A stretch of 64,000 nt of DNA, from contig JAFGCX010000006.1 of NCBI GenBank assembly GCA_016932415.1, positions 1 to 64,000 on the forward strand, in the 5' to 3' direction. The notes beneath the pieces are model-generated. The model did not search any database. It had not been told where the DNA came from and saw only the letters and a list, made by a program, of their open reading frames with translations. The DNA comes from Candidatus Krumholzibacteriota bacterium (GTDB taxonomy: Bacteria; Krumholzibacteriota; Krumholzibacteriia; Krumholzibacteriales; Krumholzibacteriaceae). Below, piece after piece: positions 52,508-62,312 of the stretch (the stretch's first letter is position 1; each line of letters opens with the position of its first letter). The position numbers and the translations under genes were made by a program.

Positions 52508-55198
52508 CTACCTCAAGAGAACAGCTTTTCGAGTGAATAGATGATCTCCCGCCCTGTACTTTATGAAATATATCCCTGATGAGACATCGCTCCCGCTTTC
52601 ATTCTTCCCATCCCATTTTGCCGTGTATCTGGATGGTTCGTGCTCGCTGTCCACAAGCGTCCGGACCCTTTGCCCCTTCACGTCAAAGACCGCGATTGTC
52701 ACGTGGGTCTGTTCAGCGACTGAATATCCAATTACGGTGGCCGGATTGAAAGGATTCGGATAGTTCTGATCCATTCCGAAGACCAGAGGCGGATTATCAT
52801 CGTCACCGGTAAGGGTGACGTTGACGGAAGCTCTTATCGAAGCCATCTTTTCGGGAGCCGATTTGCCATGCTCGACCCATGAATTATAGAGATCCTGGCC
52901 CGTGCTGTTCGTCACATTCTCGTCACGAAGAAACTCGACGTATTCCCTTGTGGTTGTCTGGTAGAAAAGAGTCACTATGACCGAATCGCTCTCGAGAGGC
53001 AGGTTGTAGGGAGTAATATCCCAGTACTGCCCGTCCTCATATTGACAGGCTACCGCCGGAGATTGTATTTCCTCGAACGCGGTATTCGTGAAACCCCTCG
53101 GAGGGATCCTGTTATCGCTGTAGATGGTGTCATTAAGGACAAAATGGAACGATTTCCCTTCCGGAAGGCCAAGAGCAGAAGCGAGTGATGGACTGAGCCC
53201 TGGATGTATCTCATAGATCTTGATCCTGGGATCTTCAATCAAAAGAGCTTCAGCATAGTCGTATCTGCCTGATTCATAAATGGTCTGACCAGTCACGTCG
53301 AGCGCCTTGATATTGATCCAGATCCTTCTTCCCTCGGGATATCCCGAAGGTAACTTGTGAGCGGTCTCATTCGTCACCTTAACCGAAATACCGAAATCTT
53401 CCGGGATTACTTCAAGAGTCGCGGCTTTTTCAAGCATCGATCGCGCTCTGGTCACCGCGTCATTGAGCTGGGCTGCGTCTACCTCGTCGGGGAAATAATC
53501 AGAAATCATCTTCGGAATAAAAGTGTTCCCTCCCGTGAGATCATGAAGCGCCAGGTCTGCCCTGTCGTTGACGCCGGTCTGGTTAGCCCCTTTCGCGTAG
53601 ACATCCCTCATATGGCAATCCTGGCATGAAGAGACTATCCCATCAGGTTTATTGCCGGCGAACTGGGGAGCAAAGACTCCGGATGAAGCATATTCACTCA
53701 TTTTCCATTCACTGTAGGTCCTCTCGATCGGCATCATATTCCTGATCGACATATCCGGGTGTTTTTCATCGAATCCGGATGGCGTATAATCATCTGACGA
53801 GGTTTGAGTGAAAACGGGGCTGCTTACATCATGGCATGTACCGCACAGGTCCCCGGATCTGTGTATCGGCGACTCGACGAAATCATGACTCGCCTCGGCA
53901 TCTGAATATGGACCTCTCTTGACCGGACCGGGATCATTGATGAACTGGCCATTACCGTATTGCAGAGGTAGCGGGTCGACAGTCGCGAGGACTCCGACAT
54001 CCGCCTGAGGACTGACACCCTCTTTATAATCGAAGTCGACTATCCGGTGGCAGAAATCGCAATGGACTCCATGCCTGTCCCTGACAGTCAACATCTCGCC
54101 GCTTGTATCGACCGATCTGCCCTCCTGCCAGCCTCCGGGGAAATGACACCTGATACAAAGGTCGCCGACCGAAGGCGCGTCCTGTTCAGCAACCGTCATG
54201 CAGGCGAGGAAGAGGGGATCACGGGCAGCCTGGCCCATCATGCTTCCCCTCCAGTTGTACCACGGTTCAGCTTCCGGATCGTAATTGCCATGGCATGTGG
54301 CGCATGAGATATCGGGATCTTCCAGTATAGCTCCCTCGTGAGGCTGCGTGCCGGGCATCTCCATATCCCTGAGGGTCGATGGGACATACCCTGCCGGAGT
54401 CGCGGTTATGGAAAAATCTCCAAGGCTGAAATCCGAACCCCGATTTCCCGCGTTGTCAAAGGCTTCGACCTTTATCCTGTTCGATATCCCCGGATAGTTC
54501 GGCACAAACCAGGAGAACCCTGTTCCCGTGGGTTCATTGCTTCCGACAGGAACGAAAGTCGTACCACCGTCGTCGGAATGATAGATATTGATATGCGATA
54601 TTCCACTTGGGTCATCGGCGGTAAAATTAACCGAATAATATGATCCTGCCTGCATCACCTCGGCACCATCCGGATCAATCAAGTCTACCGACGGAGATAT
54701 CGTATCGGTAGCTCCCGACGGGGTCAGATAGGGTATGATATCGGCGATATCCACATTCAGTACGTTGTTCCTGTTTCCTTCGTACAGACCCGGGAATGTC
54801 GGTGTATTTGAAAAATTGACTATATCGCCAGCTTCTATATAGTTTTTGTACCCGTCGGAATCCGAATCAAGATTATGGGCGGCAAGAATTGCCTCCTCAT
54901 TGCTCAAACCGTTATTAAGACCGATCTCGACAGCCAGTCCATACGGATTCCTCTGCCCTCCCCCCCCGAAATCAAAGTGGCAGACCCCGCAATGTCCGCT
55001 GTTACTGGGCAGATTGTCGAGCGCCGTTCCTTCCGCCGCGGGATAGGTCGAAAAGAAGGTCTTTCTGATCGGATTTCGGGCTTGAAGTTCCGATCCTGGA
55101 GTGACCATCGAGACCACGATGAATAATATCACAAGGGCAAGTCCAATCCTTGCCGCGAAAAGTGAATCGGAGAAACATAGCTTTTTCACTTGAATCAT
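52508..55198 (-). CDS. Secreted six-haem cytochrome c with type A sorting domain
   Basis: This protein of about 896 residues has a signal peptide (ARIGLALVILFIVVSM, cleavage near ELQA). The first haem motif is CGVCH, followed by a calcium-type DSDSDGYKNY part and an Ig-like domain (VEVMQAGSYYSVNFTADD-like). Five more haem motifs follow: CATCH, CIRCH, CDFCH, CGTCH and CQDCH. A beta-rich region comes next. The C terminus is a canonical type A sorting/FlgD-like domain: NYPNPFNPATVIGYSV, VFDVKGQRVRTLV, WDGKNESGSDVSSGIYF. It is therefore expected at the cell surface, where it could carry electrons. Starts at 55213 (ATG), 55198 (ATG) and 55189 (GTG, with GGAG nine bases upstream) are all possible. 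Confidence 0.88.
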   Translation of the reverse strand: MIQVKKLCFSDSLFAARIGLALVILFIVVSMVTPGSELQARNPIRKTFFSTYPAAEGTALDNLPSNSGHCGVCHFDFGGGGQRNPYGLAVEIGLNNGLSNEEAILAAHNLDSDSDGYKNYIEAGDIVNFSNTPTFPGLYEGNRNNVLNVDIADIIPYLTPSGATDTISPSVDLIDPDGAEVMQAGSYYSVNFTADDPSGISHINIYHSDDGGTTFVPVGSNEPTGTGFSWFVPNYPGISNRIKVEAFDNAGNRGSDFSLGDFSITATPAGYVPSTLRDMEMPGTQPHEGAILEDPDISCATCHGNYDPEAEPWYNWRGSMMGQAARDPLFLACMTVAEQDAPSVGDLCIRCHFPGGWQEGRSVDTSGEMLTVRDRHGVHCDFCHRIVDFDYKEGVSPQADVGVLATVDPLPLQYGNGQFINDPGPVKRGPYSDAEASHDFVESPIHRSGDLCGTCHDVSSPVFTQTSSDDYTPSGFDEKHPDMSIRNMMPIERTYSEWKMSEYASSGVFAPQFAGNKPDGIVSSCQDCHMRDVYAKGANQTGVNDRADLALHDLTGGNTFIPKMISDYFPDEVDAAQLNDAVTRARSMLEKAATLEVIPEDFGISVKVTNETAHKLPSGYPEGRRIWINIKALDVTGQTIYESGRYDYAEALLIEDPRIKIYEIHPGLSPSLASALGLPEGKSFHFVLNDTIYSDNRIPPRGFTNTAFEEIQSPAVACQYEDGQYWDITPYNLPLESDSVIVTLFYQTTTREYVEFLRDENVTNSTGQDLYNSWVEHGKSAPEKMASIRASVNVTLTGDDDNPPLVFGMDQNYPNPFNPATVIGYSVAEQTHVTIAVFDVKGQRVRTLVDSEHEPSRYTAKWDGKNESGSDVSSGIYFIKYRAGDHLFTRKAVLLR

Positions 55199-55357
55199 CT
55201 CCAGTCGGATCATCCTTTTATTGCAATTACGCGGAAACATCCGGCATGACGGTAATATATAAATGATAATTGATATCACTTGAGAAATAGTATCATATTT
55301 GCGGAAATAATTCAATCCTCTTGATCACTGACCTCAAGAAAGGTTTGCCTGACCATA

Positions 55358-55684
55358 TCACTTCTGCCAGACGCCGTATCCCTTGCGCCGGAGTATCCGG
55401 GCCAGCTCGATCTCCATTTCGCAGGCGTCGCGATATGACAGAGGATTATATTCTTCGTAGAGGAGCGGGCAAAGTCTTATTCCGAACCGGCGCACATACC
55501 GGTTCGATTTGTAACCGGCAAGGTGGTTCTCAAATCTTTTTTCGGGATCGAGTCCGGTCATGCCTACATAGAGGCACTTCATCCCCTCTTTATGCCCGGG
55601 GTTTTCATTACTGAACTTCTCATCCCTGAGTATTTCATCGCTCAGTTCGATGACATAGACGTTATGGTGTTTCTTTCCTCTCAC
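55358..55684 (-). CDS. GIY-YIG superfamily protein
   Basis: This 108-residue protein has the GIY-YIG pattern: NVYVIEL (residues 8-14), then CLYVGMTG (37-44), DPEKRFENHLAG with a conserved Arg, RYVRRFG, and an EMEIELARIL segment with the expected Glu. The family includes structure-specific endonucleases and small proteins of unknown role. It starts with GTG at 55684, two bases after the ABC-F stop codon (55687-55689), with only a weak ribosome site. Translational coupling with ABC-F is likely. No other nuclease partner is nearby. Confidence 0.82.
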   Translation of the reverse strand: MRGKKHHNVYVIELSDEILRDEKFSNENPGHKEGMKCLYVGMTGLDPEKRFENHLAGYKSNRYVRRFGIRLCPLLYEEYNPLSYRDACEMEIELARILRRKGYGVWQK

Positions 55685-55686
55685 TG

Positions 55687-57546
55687 TTACCGCGCCTGGT
55701 CGTCAAGCTTTTCCAGCGACCGCCTGAAAAATTCCCTCTGCTTTTCCAGCTCGACGCTGACAGATTCAAGCCTGTCGAACGATTCATCGATCTCGGTCCT
55801 GCACCTGTGAATATTTCTTGAGATCGCGGCAATTGCTTCAGCTTCCCCCTCGCGCGAAGCGCTGGCGATCTCGGAATGATAATCTTCCATCCGCGCTTCA
55901 GCCTCTATGATCCTCTTTTCCAGCTCATCGAAGAGCCTTTCCAGCGGCTTTAATATCCTGTTCTTTTCCCTGTTTATCTCCTGCCTCTTCTGCCTGATCT
56001 CTTTCCTCGATTCGGATGTCCTCTGTTTTTTTTCTTCCCCTTCCGGCAAGGGCGGCACCCGTTCTTCCTCCCACCCTCTTGTTTCAAGGAAACGCTCATA
56101 CGAACCCTCGAATAGACCGGCGCATGATCCCTGGAATACGATGAGCCTTTCGGCGAGACCATGCAGAAACATCTCGTTATGCGTCACCATAATTACCGCG
56201 CCCTTGAAATCTATCAGCGCCTCGAGCAGCGCGTCGCATGATTCCATGTCCAGATGGTTGGTAGGTTCATCGAGAATAAGCAGATTGACCGGAGTCGCTA
56301 TTATCTTGCCGAGCATCACCCTGCTTTTCTCTCCTCCGCTGAGGACCCTGATCTTTTTCAGTGCTCCATCCCCTTCGAACATCATCATCGCGCTGATATC
56401 CCTGGCCTTCTGTTGACCCGTCTCGGGATTCGAGATCATTATCTCGTCAAGGACAGTCCTTTGATCATCGAGACTAGATGTATTTGCCTGTTCGTAGAAG
56501 GTGTATTCCACCGTTGGATTGAAGTTTATCTCCCCGGAATCGACCTGAAGGTCCCCGGCAAGCGTCCTGAGCATCGTGCTTTTTCCTTTTCCGTTTTGCC
56601 CTATAACGCATATCCTGTCGTAAGGCCCGACCGAGAAAGACAGGTCGGAAAAGAGGGGCTTCGCCGGATCGAAACCGAAAGATATCCGGTCGACATTCAA
56701 AACCGGTTTTCCGTTGAACAGTCTGGACATGAAAGAAAAATCGAGATCCCTCGCTTTTTCGAGTTTCTCGAGTTTCTCCTGTTTTGCCAGAGTCTTTATC
56801 CTTGATTGGACCATATTGGCAAGCCGCGCTTTTGCCCTGAATCTCCTGATGAATTCCTCGGTTTTTTTCCTCTTTTTTTCATCGTTGATACGCGTCTTTT
56901 CGTAGACCTCTTCCTCCATCGCGAACTGCGAATAGAGTTTTTCAGTATTCCCCTTTATCTTTCTCAGAGTCTTGCGGTATATCCCCATCGTGTGCGTCAC
57001 GACATTATCCATGAAAGACCGGTCGTGAGTGATAAGAATAAGCTCTCCGTGCCAGCTTCCAAGGAACCGGGTCAGCCATCTTATCGAAGTTATGTCGAGG
57101 TAGTTGTTCGGTTCATCGAGCAGGAGAAGGTCGACGTCCCTGACAAGGACCTTCGCTAGATTAAGCCTTACCTGGAACCCTCCGGAGAGTTCGCCTGGCT
57201 CTTTCTTCATATCTTCTTCGCTGAAGCCGAGACCCGCCAGGACCTTCTCCACCTTCCAGAAATGGTCTTTTTCCCGCTCGCTCAGACCTCTGCACCCTTC
57301 GCGAAGAACTGAACTTTCAGTGAATTCCGTCTCCTGGTGGACATAACCGATAGTATATCCCTTTGGAATCGTGATAGTCCCGGAATCGGCCTCTTCCTCC
57401 CCGCTGATCAGCCTGAAAAGGGTGGTCTTTCCTTCCCCGTTCCTTCCCACCAGCCCGAGCCTCTCGCGCGTGTTCAGCTTGAAACCCGTTTCTCGAAAGA
57501 GTTCCTGCGTGCCATAGCTTTTTGATATGCCGTCTACTATGATCAT
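55687..57546 (-). CDS. ABC-F family ATPase
   Basis: This 619-residue soluble protein has two ABC domains. Walker A motifs are GRNGEGKTT and GQNGKGKST. Signatures are LSGGFQVRLNLAK and LSGGEKSRVMLGK. Walker B motifs are LLLLDEPNNYLD and LLILDEPTNHLD. A charged linker (about 210-280) lies between the domains, and a C-terminal coiled coil (about 520-619) resembles that of Uup and YheS-type proteins. ABC-F proteins act on ribosomes, and some give antibiotic protection. The specific subfamily cannot be settled by eye. It starts with ATG 57546 and is followed two bases after its stop by the GIY-YIG gene. Confidence 0.93.
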   Translation of the reverse strand: MIIVDGISKSYGTQELFRETGFKLNTRERLGLVGRNGEGKTTLFRLISGEEEADSGTITIPKGYTIGYVHQETEFTESSVLREGCRGLSEREKDHFWKVEKVLAGLGFSEEDMKKEPGELSGGFQVRLNLAKVLVRDVDLLLLDEPNNYLDITSIRWLTRFLGSWHGELILITHDRSFMDNVVTHTMGIYRKTLRKIKGNTEKLYSQFAMEEEVYEKTRINDEKKRKKTEEFIRRFRAKARLANMVQSRIKTLAKQEKLEKLEKARDLDFSFMSRLFNGKPVLNVDRISFGFDPAKPLFSDLSFSVGPYDRICVIGQNGKGKSTMLRTLAGDLQVDSGEINFNPTVEYTFYEQANTSSLDDQRTVLDEIMISNPETGQQKARDISAMMMFEGDGALKKIRVLSGGEKSRVMLGKIIATPVNLLILDEPTNHLDMESCDALLEALIDFKGAVIMVTHNEMFLHGLAERLIVFQGSCAGLFEGSYERFLETRGWEEERVPPLPEGEEKKQRTSESRKEIRQKRQEINREKNRILKPLERLFDELEKRIIEAEARMEDYHSEIASASREGEAEAIAAISRNIHRCRTEIDESFDRLESVSVELEKQREFFRRSLEKLDDQAR

Positions 57547-57605
57547 CCCGGGATCGATCCGCCTTCATCGTTCAGGTCGCGTCAGTTCTGAATACAGAAC
57601 AGCCC

Positions 57606-57641
57606 TGCCGGACCATCTGTGTTTTCACAGCTGGTCCGGCA
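57606..57641. other. Long hairpin between pilin operon and ABC-F gene
   Basis: TGCCGGACCA (57606-57615) pairs with TGGTCCGGCA (57632-57641). Inside, CTGTG/CACAG forms a second stem with a TTTT loop, giving about 15 pairs with one mismatch. It lies about 90 nt after the stop of the pilin operon. No T-run follows on the minus strand, so it may be a Rho-assisted end or a stability element. Confidence 0.55.
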
Positions 57642-57733
57642 TCATTGAAGTATATAGAGATATGCCACTGAATTCAATCACGCTGAGAACAAATGGAAAA
57701 AATCCCAGCAGGCTTTTCCGCGCCGCTATGCCT

Positions 57734-59077
57734 CTACCAGAAGTTACGCGACAGATCGGTAGAGGGATCGATCTCGTTCCACGCGATTTTTTCCACCTGC
57801 CCCGTAGTCGGAAAAGCGGGAGGAGGCGTATCCATCAACCTGCTGTCATAGTTGTAGTCTTTGTTATACCCGGTGCTTATACCGTAAGACCCGAATGTTC
57901 CGACAGCACCTCTCTGCTTCTGTATGATCCCGCCATAGACGACCAGGTCGCCCCGCGGGCTTCCTGAACTGTAGTTCTCGACTCCCCACGACGTATCGAG
58001 AGCCATTATAGCCGCCATGACGGTCTCGTCAGCAGAGTCGCGGTTCGCCGTATTGTCAGCCATCGTCACGTTTCCTTCCGCGACAAGCCCGCAGAGGTCT
58101 GTCGACGTCGGATCGGTCCTCGGATCGGTATCATAGACAAGATTGTCGGTTATGAAGATATCCCCGCTGCACCCGACAGTGACCTGTCCCTTGATCCTTC
58201 CCTTGACCTCTGCCCTTCCGGAGACATAGATGACGCCATTGGCGGGATAGCTCATGTCGTTGGTCGTGCCACCGATCTTCACCCTGAGATACGGATTGCC
58301 CCCTCCATCGACCATAAATTCAATCGCGACCGGATTCCCGGTCAGCGCAAGCCCTCCGCTCGCTGTAGCGGCGTTTAAAAGCATGCTCGTATCGGTCGGA
58401 AGGTCTATGCGTGAGGCATTGAGAGTCAACCCCTTGTGAAACTGCGGGTCGTCCTGGGGAGGACCGCCATGATAATAATCAATATCGGCTGCCGCGCTTG
58501 ACGCTTCACCGTAAAAATCGGGGTTTCCGTATATATGCATCTGGTCATTCGTATGGACCGGGCCATGAAATTCATCATTCTCGTAAAACCATATAGTCGA
58601 TCCGCTCGGAGATTTTTCCATATCAGAGAAATAGGCGTACCTGGAAAAATTCTGCTGTCCCACCTGTACCTGCAAAACCTTCGATATACCTGTTCCGTTA
58701 AGAGTCGCCCGCACCGTAGCCATTACAAACCGCGACGGATTCCCGGTATTGGAATCGAGAGGATCGAGATAGACCGTCACAGTCCCCTTGCCATAGAGAT
58801 CGGCTTTGTCATAGAGTTCGACAGGCTGGTCCTTGTTCGTCCCGGAACCGGTAAACGGCACTGTCAACTCACTGAGGTGCCGCAGGCTTTTTTCCACTCC
58901 CGCTTCGGCAAGATAGAATACCTGCTTGTCAAGCATCTCGTTCGAAGCGAGCTGCGTCTCGTTGACTGACAACGAGCTGAGGCCGAAAGCTATCCCGGTC
59001 AGCGCCACCATGATAAGGATGACGATCACGAGAGCCGAGCCCTCTTCGTTTCCGCCGTTGAATCTGAATATACTCAT
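57734..59077 (-). CDS. PilX-like type IV pilus assembly protein
   Basis: This 447-residue protein has one N-terminal hydrophobic segment preceded by a short basic/acidic start and GSALVIVILIMVALTGIAFGL, then LSVNETQLASNEMLDKQVFYLAEAGVEKSL. This is the PilX-type start, where the prepilin is not always cleaved. The rest is a large beta-rich extracytoplasmic part with a GNVTMADNTANRDSADE segment and a NNYN-like end. DUF4900-type domains often occur here. It is the last gene of the minor-pilin operon, 26 nt after the PilW-like gene. I chose ATG 59077 over GTG 59083, because GAGAG lies five bases before it. Confidence 0.82.
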   Translation of the reverse strand: MSIFRFNGGNEEGSALVIVILIMVALTGIAFGLSSLSVNETQLASNEMLDKQVFYLAEAGVEKSLRHLSELTVPFTGSGTNKDQPVELYDKADLYGKGTVTVYLDPLDSNTGNPSRFVMATVRATLNGTGISKVLQVQVGQQNFSRYAYFSDMEKSPSGSTIWFYENDEFHGPVHTNDQMHIYGNPDFYGEASSAAADIDYYHGGPPQDDPQFHKGLTLNASRIDLPTDTSMLLNAATASGGLALTGNPVAIEFMVDGGGNPYLRVKIGGTTNDMSYPANGVIYVSGRAEVKGRIKGQVTVGCSGDIFITDNLVYDTDPRTDPTSTDLCGLVAEGNVTMADNTANRDSADETVMAAIMALDTSWGVENYSSGSPRGDLVVYGGIIQKQRGAVGTFGSYGISTGYNKDYNYDSRLMDTPPPAFPTTGQVEKIAWNEIDPSTDLSRNFW

Positions 59078-59103
59078 ATCCACTCTCTTTCCCGCGGCTA
59101 ACT

Positions 59104-62100
59104 TTACGGAGTCGCGGCATTTTCCCTTACTACGACATCATCGATATTCCAGCCGGAATATGCCGAACCTCCATCAGTCTTCAACCTGAACCTGATCGCT
59201 ACATCTGCCTCTCCATCAGCCCATTCCGCAATATCGAGTTCGACGAATGTCCACTCATCATCGGTTATTTCAGTCGGATTCCGCCAGATCCTCGTCCATG
59301 GGCCGGCTGTGCCGGCGATGCTTATATATATGCTCGCCTGGTCATAGGCAGGTGCTTCGATATTGAGCCACCTGTAGAACTGAAGTACGACATTCGAGCT
59401 CGATGAACAGTCGATCGCTCCCGAAGGAGTTATGAGTTCGTTATCGGTATTATTCTTATACTGGCCATTCCACCCGTCTTCACCGAGATCGTTTCCGTAG
59501 CAGTAATTTCCCGAATGGGCAGAGGCAGGATCATCGTTACCGTTATTTTCTCCGCCTTTTCCGGCGGGAGTCCCTCTCTGCCAGTCGTCCTGCGTCCTCA
59601 GCATGTTGTGAGTCCACCCCTTGTCGCCCTCAAAATCGTCCTCGAAGACGATATACGACGAAGCTTCCTGACAGATCGAGAATACGGGACCGAATACGTT
59701 GGAGTTGACCGATTCCTCTCCGCTCGTCTCCACCGCCCTCACTGAATAATAATAGGCGACTCCGTCCAGCGGAGGATCGAGGCCGAAGAGTTCGTCATCT
59801 GTGAAAGTGTAGCTGACAGATCCCACAGCTGTTATCTCACCGACGATGTGATCGAAAGCGCCGATAGCGCTCTCCTCCCTGTATATCCTGTAAACGATGA
59901 CATTGTCGGTGCAATGTCCGTCATCGGCAGACCTGTCGAAGACGACAGTGATACTACCGCCCGCGTCGACCGGCGTATCATAAGCTGAAGTTATCCTCGG
60001 AGCTCCCGGCTCTCCATCCGACATCGTGTACCCTTCATTGGACGGAGAAGATTCCCTGCTGTTATCAGAGTCGTAGGCTGTAGCCTGATAATAATAGAAC
60101 TCTCCGATAACGGGAGGATCTGATGGATTCGTTGAAGGTCCATCGACAAAGAGATACGTATCAGAACCGGTCGCCTCTACTTCTGCGATCTGGAAGTATC
60201 CTCCAAATTCGACCTTCCGGTATATACGGTAGTAGTCGACAGACCCTGCCGGGGCTATGTCCTGCGGGGCGTTCTCGAAGGTGACGTTCACCGAACCGGT
60301 CGCGTCGCAAAGGATATCGTTGGCAGCGAGATTCTCCGGAGGATCGAGTTCCGTATTTCTCAATGGCACACCGGTCATCTCGTTGGACGGCACTTCCGAT
60401 CCCTCGAAAGAGCGCGTTATCACGCGATATGTATATTCGGCGCCTCTCGTCAGATCAACGTCGATATGGCTGAAGCTTGTCCCCTCGTCCGGCAGGCAGG
60501 CAAAAACGGGAGTCCAAGCAGGTTCAAATATCGACTTACGTTCCACTATATATCCCGAGACGACAGCGGGAACGCACGCTTCAGATGGAGATTCAGCCCA
60601 TGTAAGGACAAGTGATTCTCCCTCGTCATCAGGATAATCGAAGACATTTGTCAGCTGGCACGCCGAGACATCGCCGGCGCCCGAGTAAAAGACTCCTCCA
60701 TATTCATTCGAATTCACTGACGGGATCGTGTCAGGCGCGCCGCTGAGCGCCCTTGCGACATAATAGTAGTAGTTGTTCGCCTCGGGAGGCTGTCCGGCAA
60801 GGTTGCCTGCCTGGCTGTCGAGGAAATTATAGTATTCAGATCCGTCGGCATTGATTATTCCGACGAGAGTCTTTGACAGGATCCCTCCACCACCTTCGTT
60901 GCTGCGATAGACCTCATACCGGTCGACAAGAGTACTCGCTCCGCCGAGATCATCGATCGACCTTTTGACGACCACCGTTACCTCATCAACGTTGTCGCAG
61001 GGAGTATCAAAAGCGTCGGTAATGACTGGCGGGTCCGGTCCATTCGGAACAGCCTGGACTGGCCCGGCTATATTCGACATCACAGATTCCTGCGGCCGGC
61101 AGTCCCACGCGGTGACGTAATAATAGTACGACGTACCGATCTGCGGCCCTCCGGCGGGGGAGGACGCGTCATCTACATAGACATAGGAAGAGATACCCTT
61201 TGGCACGCTCATCCCGATACATTCCCATTCCGACATCCCCTCTATCCTGCGGTAGACGTTATAGCTGGTAAGGTCCTCTTCACCGCCCGATTCGTCGAAC
61301 GAAGCGTCAAATCCAAGGGTTATGCTTTCACCGGCATCTTTTGGAGTATCGACGGCGGTAAGACTCGATGGCGCTCCGGGGGGATTACCGCACGCGTGAA
61401 GGTTGGCGCTTCCCGTTCCGACATTCCTTGGACGGATCTTGCTCGTCATCGTCACGGAGCGATAGTTGCGCGGAGCGCTCGGAGCGCTGTGGCGCCCTGA
61501 ATACCCGGCCTGCATGGTCGCCGACTCCGCTTCAATAGTGACCTGGACCTCGATGATCCTGCTCAGCATATTCTGGGAGACAGGCGTCACCGAGGCGATC
61601 TCGGCCTGGCTCAACCGGCCGTCGCCATTATTGTCGCCCCAGAGAGTGATCACTCCGGTACCTGAATAATCACCGTAATATTTGAAAACCGGTTCTGGAA
61701 ATGTCCCGTCGGGGTAGTTGTTCCTTCCGCGTATCCCGGAGGCGATCATATCCTTCTTGTATCCGTTCTCTTCCCTGTAGATCGCGTAATCGTCGGGATT
61801 CTGAGTAATCGTATATACGTCCGTCGCGTCGACGATACCGTTATCATCATGGTCGAGAGTATACCTGATCGTCTCGGCATTATTATTATACCTTGAAAGG
61901 GCGCCGATACTCTCTCCGGGCAACATCCCCGGAGTATACGACGTGCCATCGCTGAGAGGGACGCTCTCGCTCGTACTCATCCCCTGGACTCCATTGATCC
62001 CCGATGAGATATCGGCATTGAAGATCACCTGGTATGGAGCAGCGTCGATAAAAACCGGCTGCCCGTTAAAATCGTCAATGTTCAATCCCGCGAGCCTCAG

Positions 62101-62292
62101 ATCCTTCTGCATCGTCTCGAGCGCGACTCTCCCGTTCTGCTGAGCGTCGATATAGCTGTTTTCCGCGTCAGACGCCTTCTTCTGAGATATCAGAACGCCG
62201 TACGCTCCTATGATAAGAAGCCCTACCACGAGCAATCCTATCATCATCTCGACAAGGGTGAACCCCGATCTGCTGTTTCTTTTTTTCATCAT
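59104..62292 (-). CDS. PilW-like prepilin fused to Fn3-like repeats and a lectin-like end
   Basis: This 1062-residue protein begins as a class III/type IVa prepilin: RSGFTLVEMMIGLLVVGLL, with cleavage after Gly and E5. A PilW-type region with QQNGRVALETMQKDLRLAG follows to about 290. Five repeats of about 100-120 residues come next, each opening with a D-T-P/D-Y-P-x-D-x-G-x-S pattern (DTPKDAGESITLGF, DTPCDNVDEVTVVV, DYPDDEGESLVLTW, the shortened ILCDATGSVNVTF, DTPVDAGGSITVVF). Fn3-like YNVYRR, YEVYRS and YRIYRK strands occur in each. The last about 180 residues form a MAM/lectin-like domain with DDFEGDKGW and WNIDDVVV. Minor pilins are at the pilus tip, so this could be a built-in adhesin. 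No PilY1-like gene is in the window. Confidence 0.86.
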   Translation of the reverse strand: MMKKRNSRSGFTLVEMMIGLLVVGLLIIGAYGVLISQKKASDAENSYIDAQQNGRVALETMQKDLRLAGLNIDDFNGQPVFIDAAPYQVIFNADISSGINGVQGMSTSESVPLSDGTSYTPGMLPGESIGALSRYNNNAETIRYTLDHDDNGIVDATDVYTITQNPDDYAIYREENGYKKDMIASGIRGRNNYPDGTFPEPVFKYYGDYSGTGVITLWGDNNGDGRLSQAEIASVTPVSQNMLSRIIEVQVTIEAESATMQAGYSGRHSAPSAPRNYRSVTMTSKIRPRNVGTGSANLHACGNPPGAPSSLTAVDTPKDAGESITLGFDASFDESGGEEDLTSYNVYRRIEGMSEWECIGMSVPKGISSYVYVDDASSPAGGPQIGTSYYYYVTAWDCRPQESVMSNIAGPVQAVPNGPDPPVITDAFDTPCDNVDEVTVVVKRSIDDLGGASTLVDRYEVYRSNEGGGGILSKTLVGIINADGSEYYNFLDSQAGNLAGQPPEANNYYYYVARALSGAPDTIPSVNSNEYGGVFYSGAGDVSACQLTNVFDYPDDEGESLVLTWAESPSEACVPAVVSGYIVERKSIFEPAWTPVFACLPDEGTSFSHIDVDLTRGAEYTYRVITRSFEGSEVPSNEMTGVPLRNTELDPPENLAANDILCDATGSVNVTFENAPQDIAPAGSVDYYRIYRKVEFGGYFQIAEVEATGSDTYLFVDGPSTNPSDPPVIGEFYYYQATAYDSDNSRESSPSNEGYTMSDGEPGAPRITSAYDTPVDAGGSITVVFDRSADDGHCTDNVIVYRIYREESAIGAFDHIVGEITAVGSVSYTFTDDELFGLDPPLDGVAYYYSVRAVETSGEESVNSNVFGPVFSICQEASSYIVFEDDFEGDKGWTHNMLRTQDDWQRGTPAGKGGENNGNDDPASAHSGNYCYGNDLGEDGWNGQYKNNTDNELITPSGAIDCSSSSNVVLQFYRWLNIEAPAYDQASIYISIAGTAGPWTRIWRNPTEITDDEWTFVELDIAEWADGEADVAIRFRLKTDGGSAYSGWNIDDVVVRENAATP

Positions 62293-62312
62293 GATCCATC
62301 TCCAGCGTTTCT

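Noticed and set aside
59104-62292. Splitting the PilW-Fn3 gene into two genes
   Set aside because: The frame is continuous from the prepilin start to the lectin-like end, and no internal start with a convincing ribosome site and signal peptide was found.
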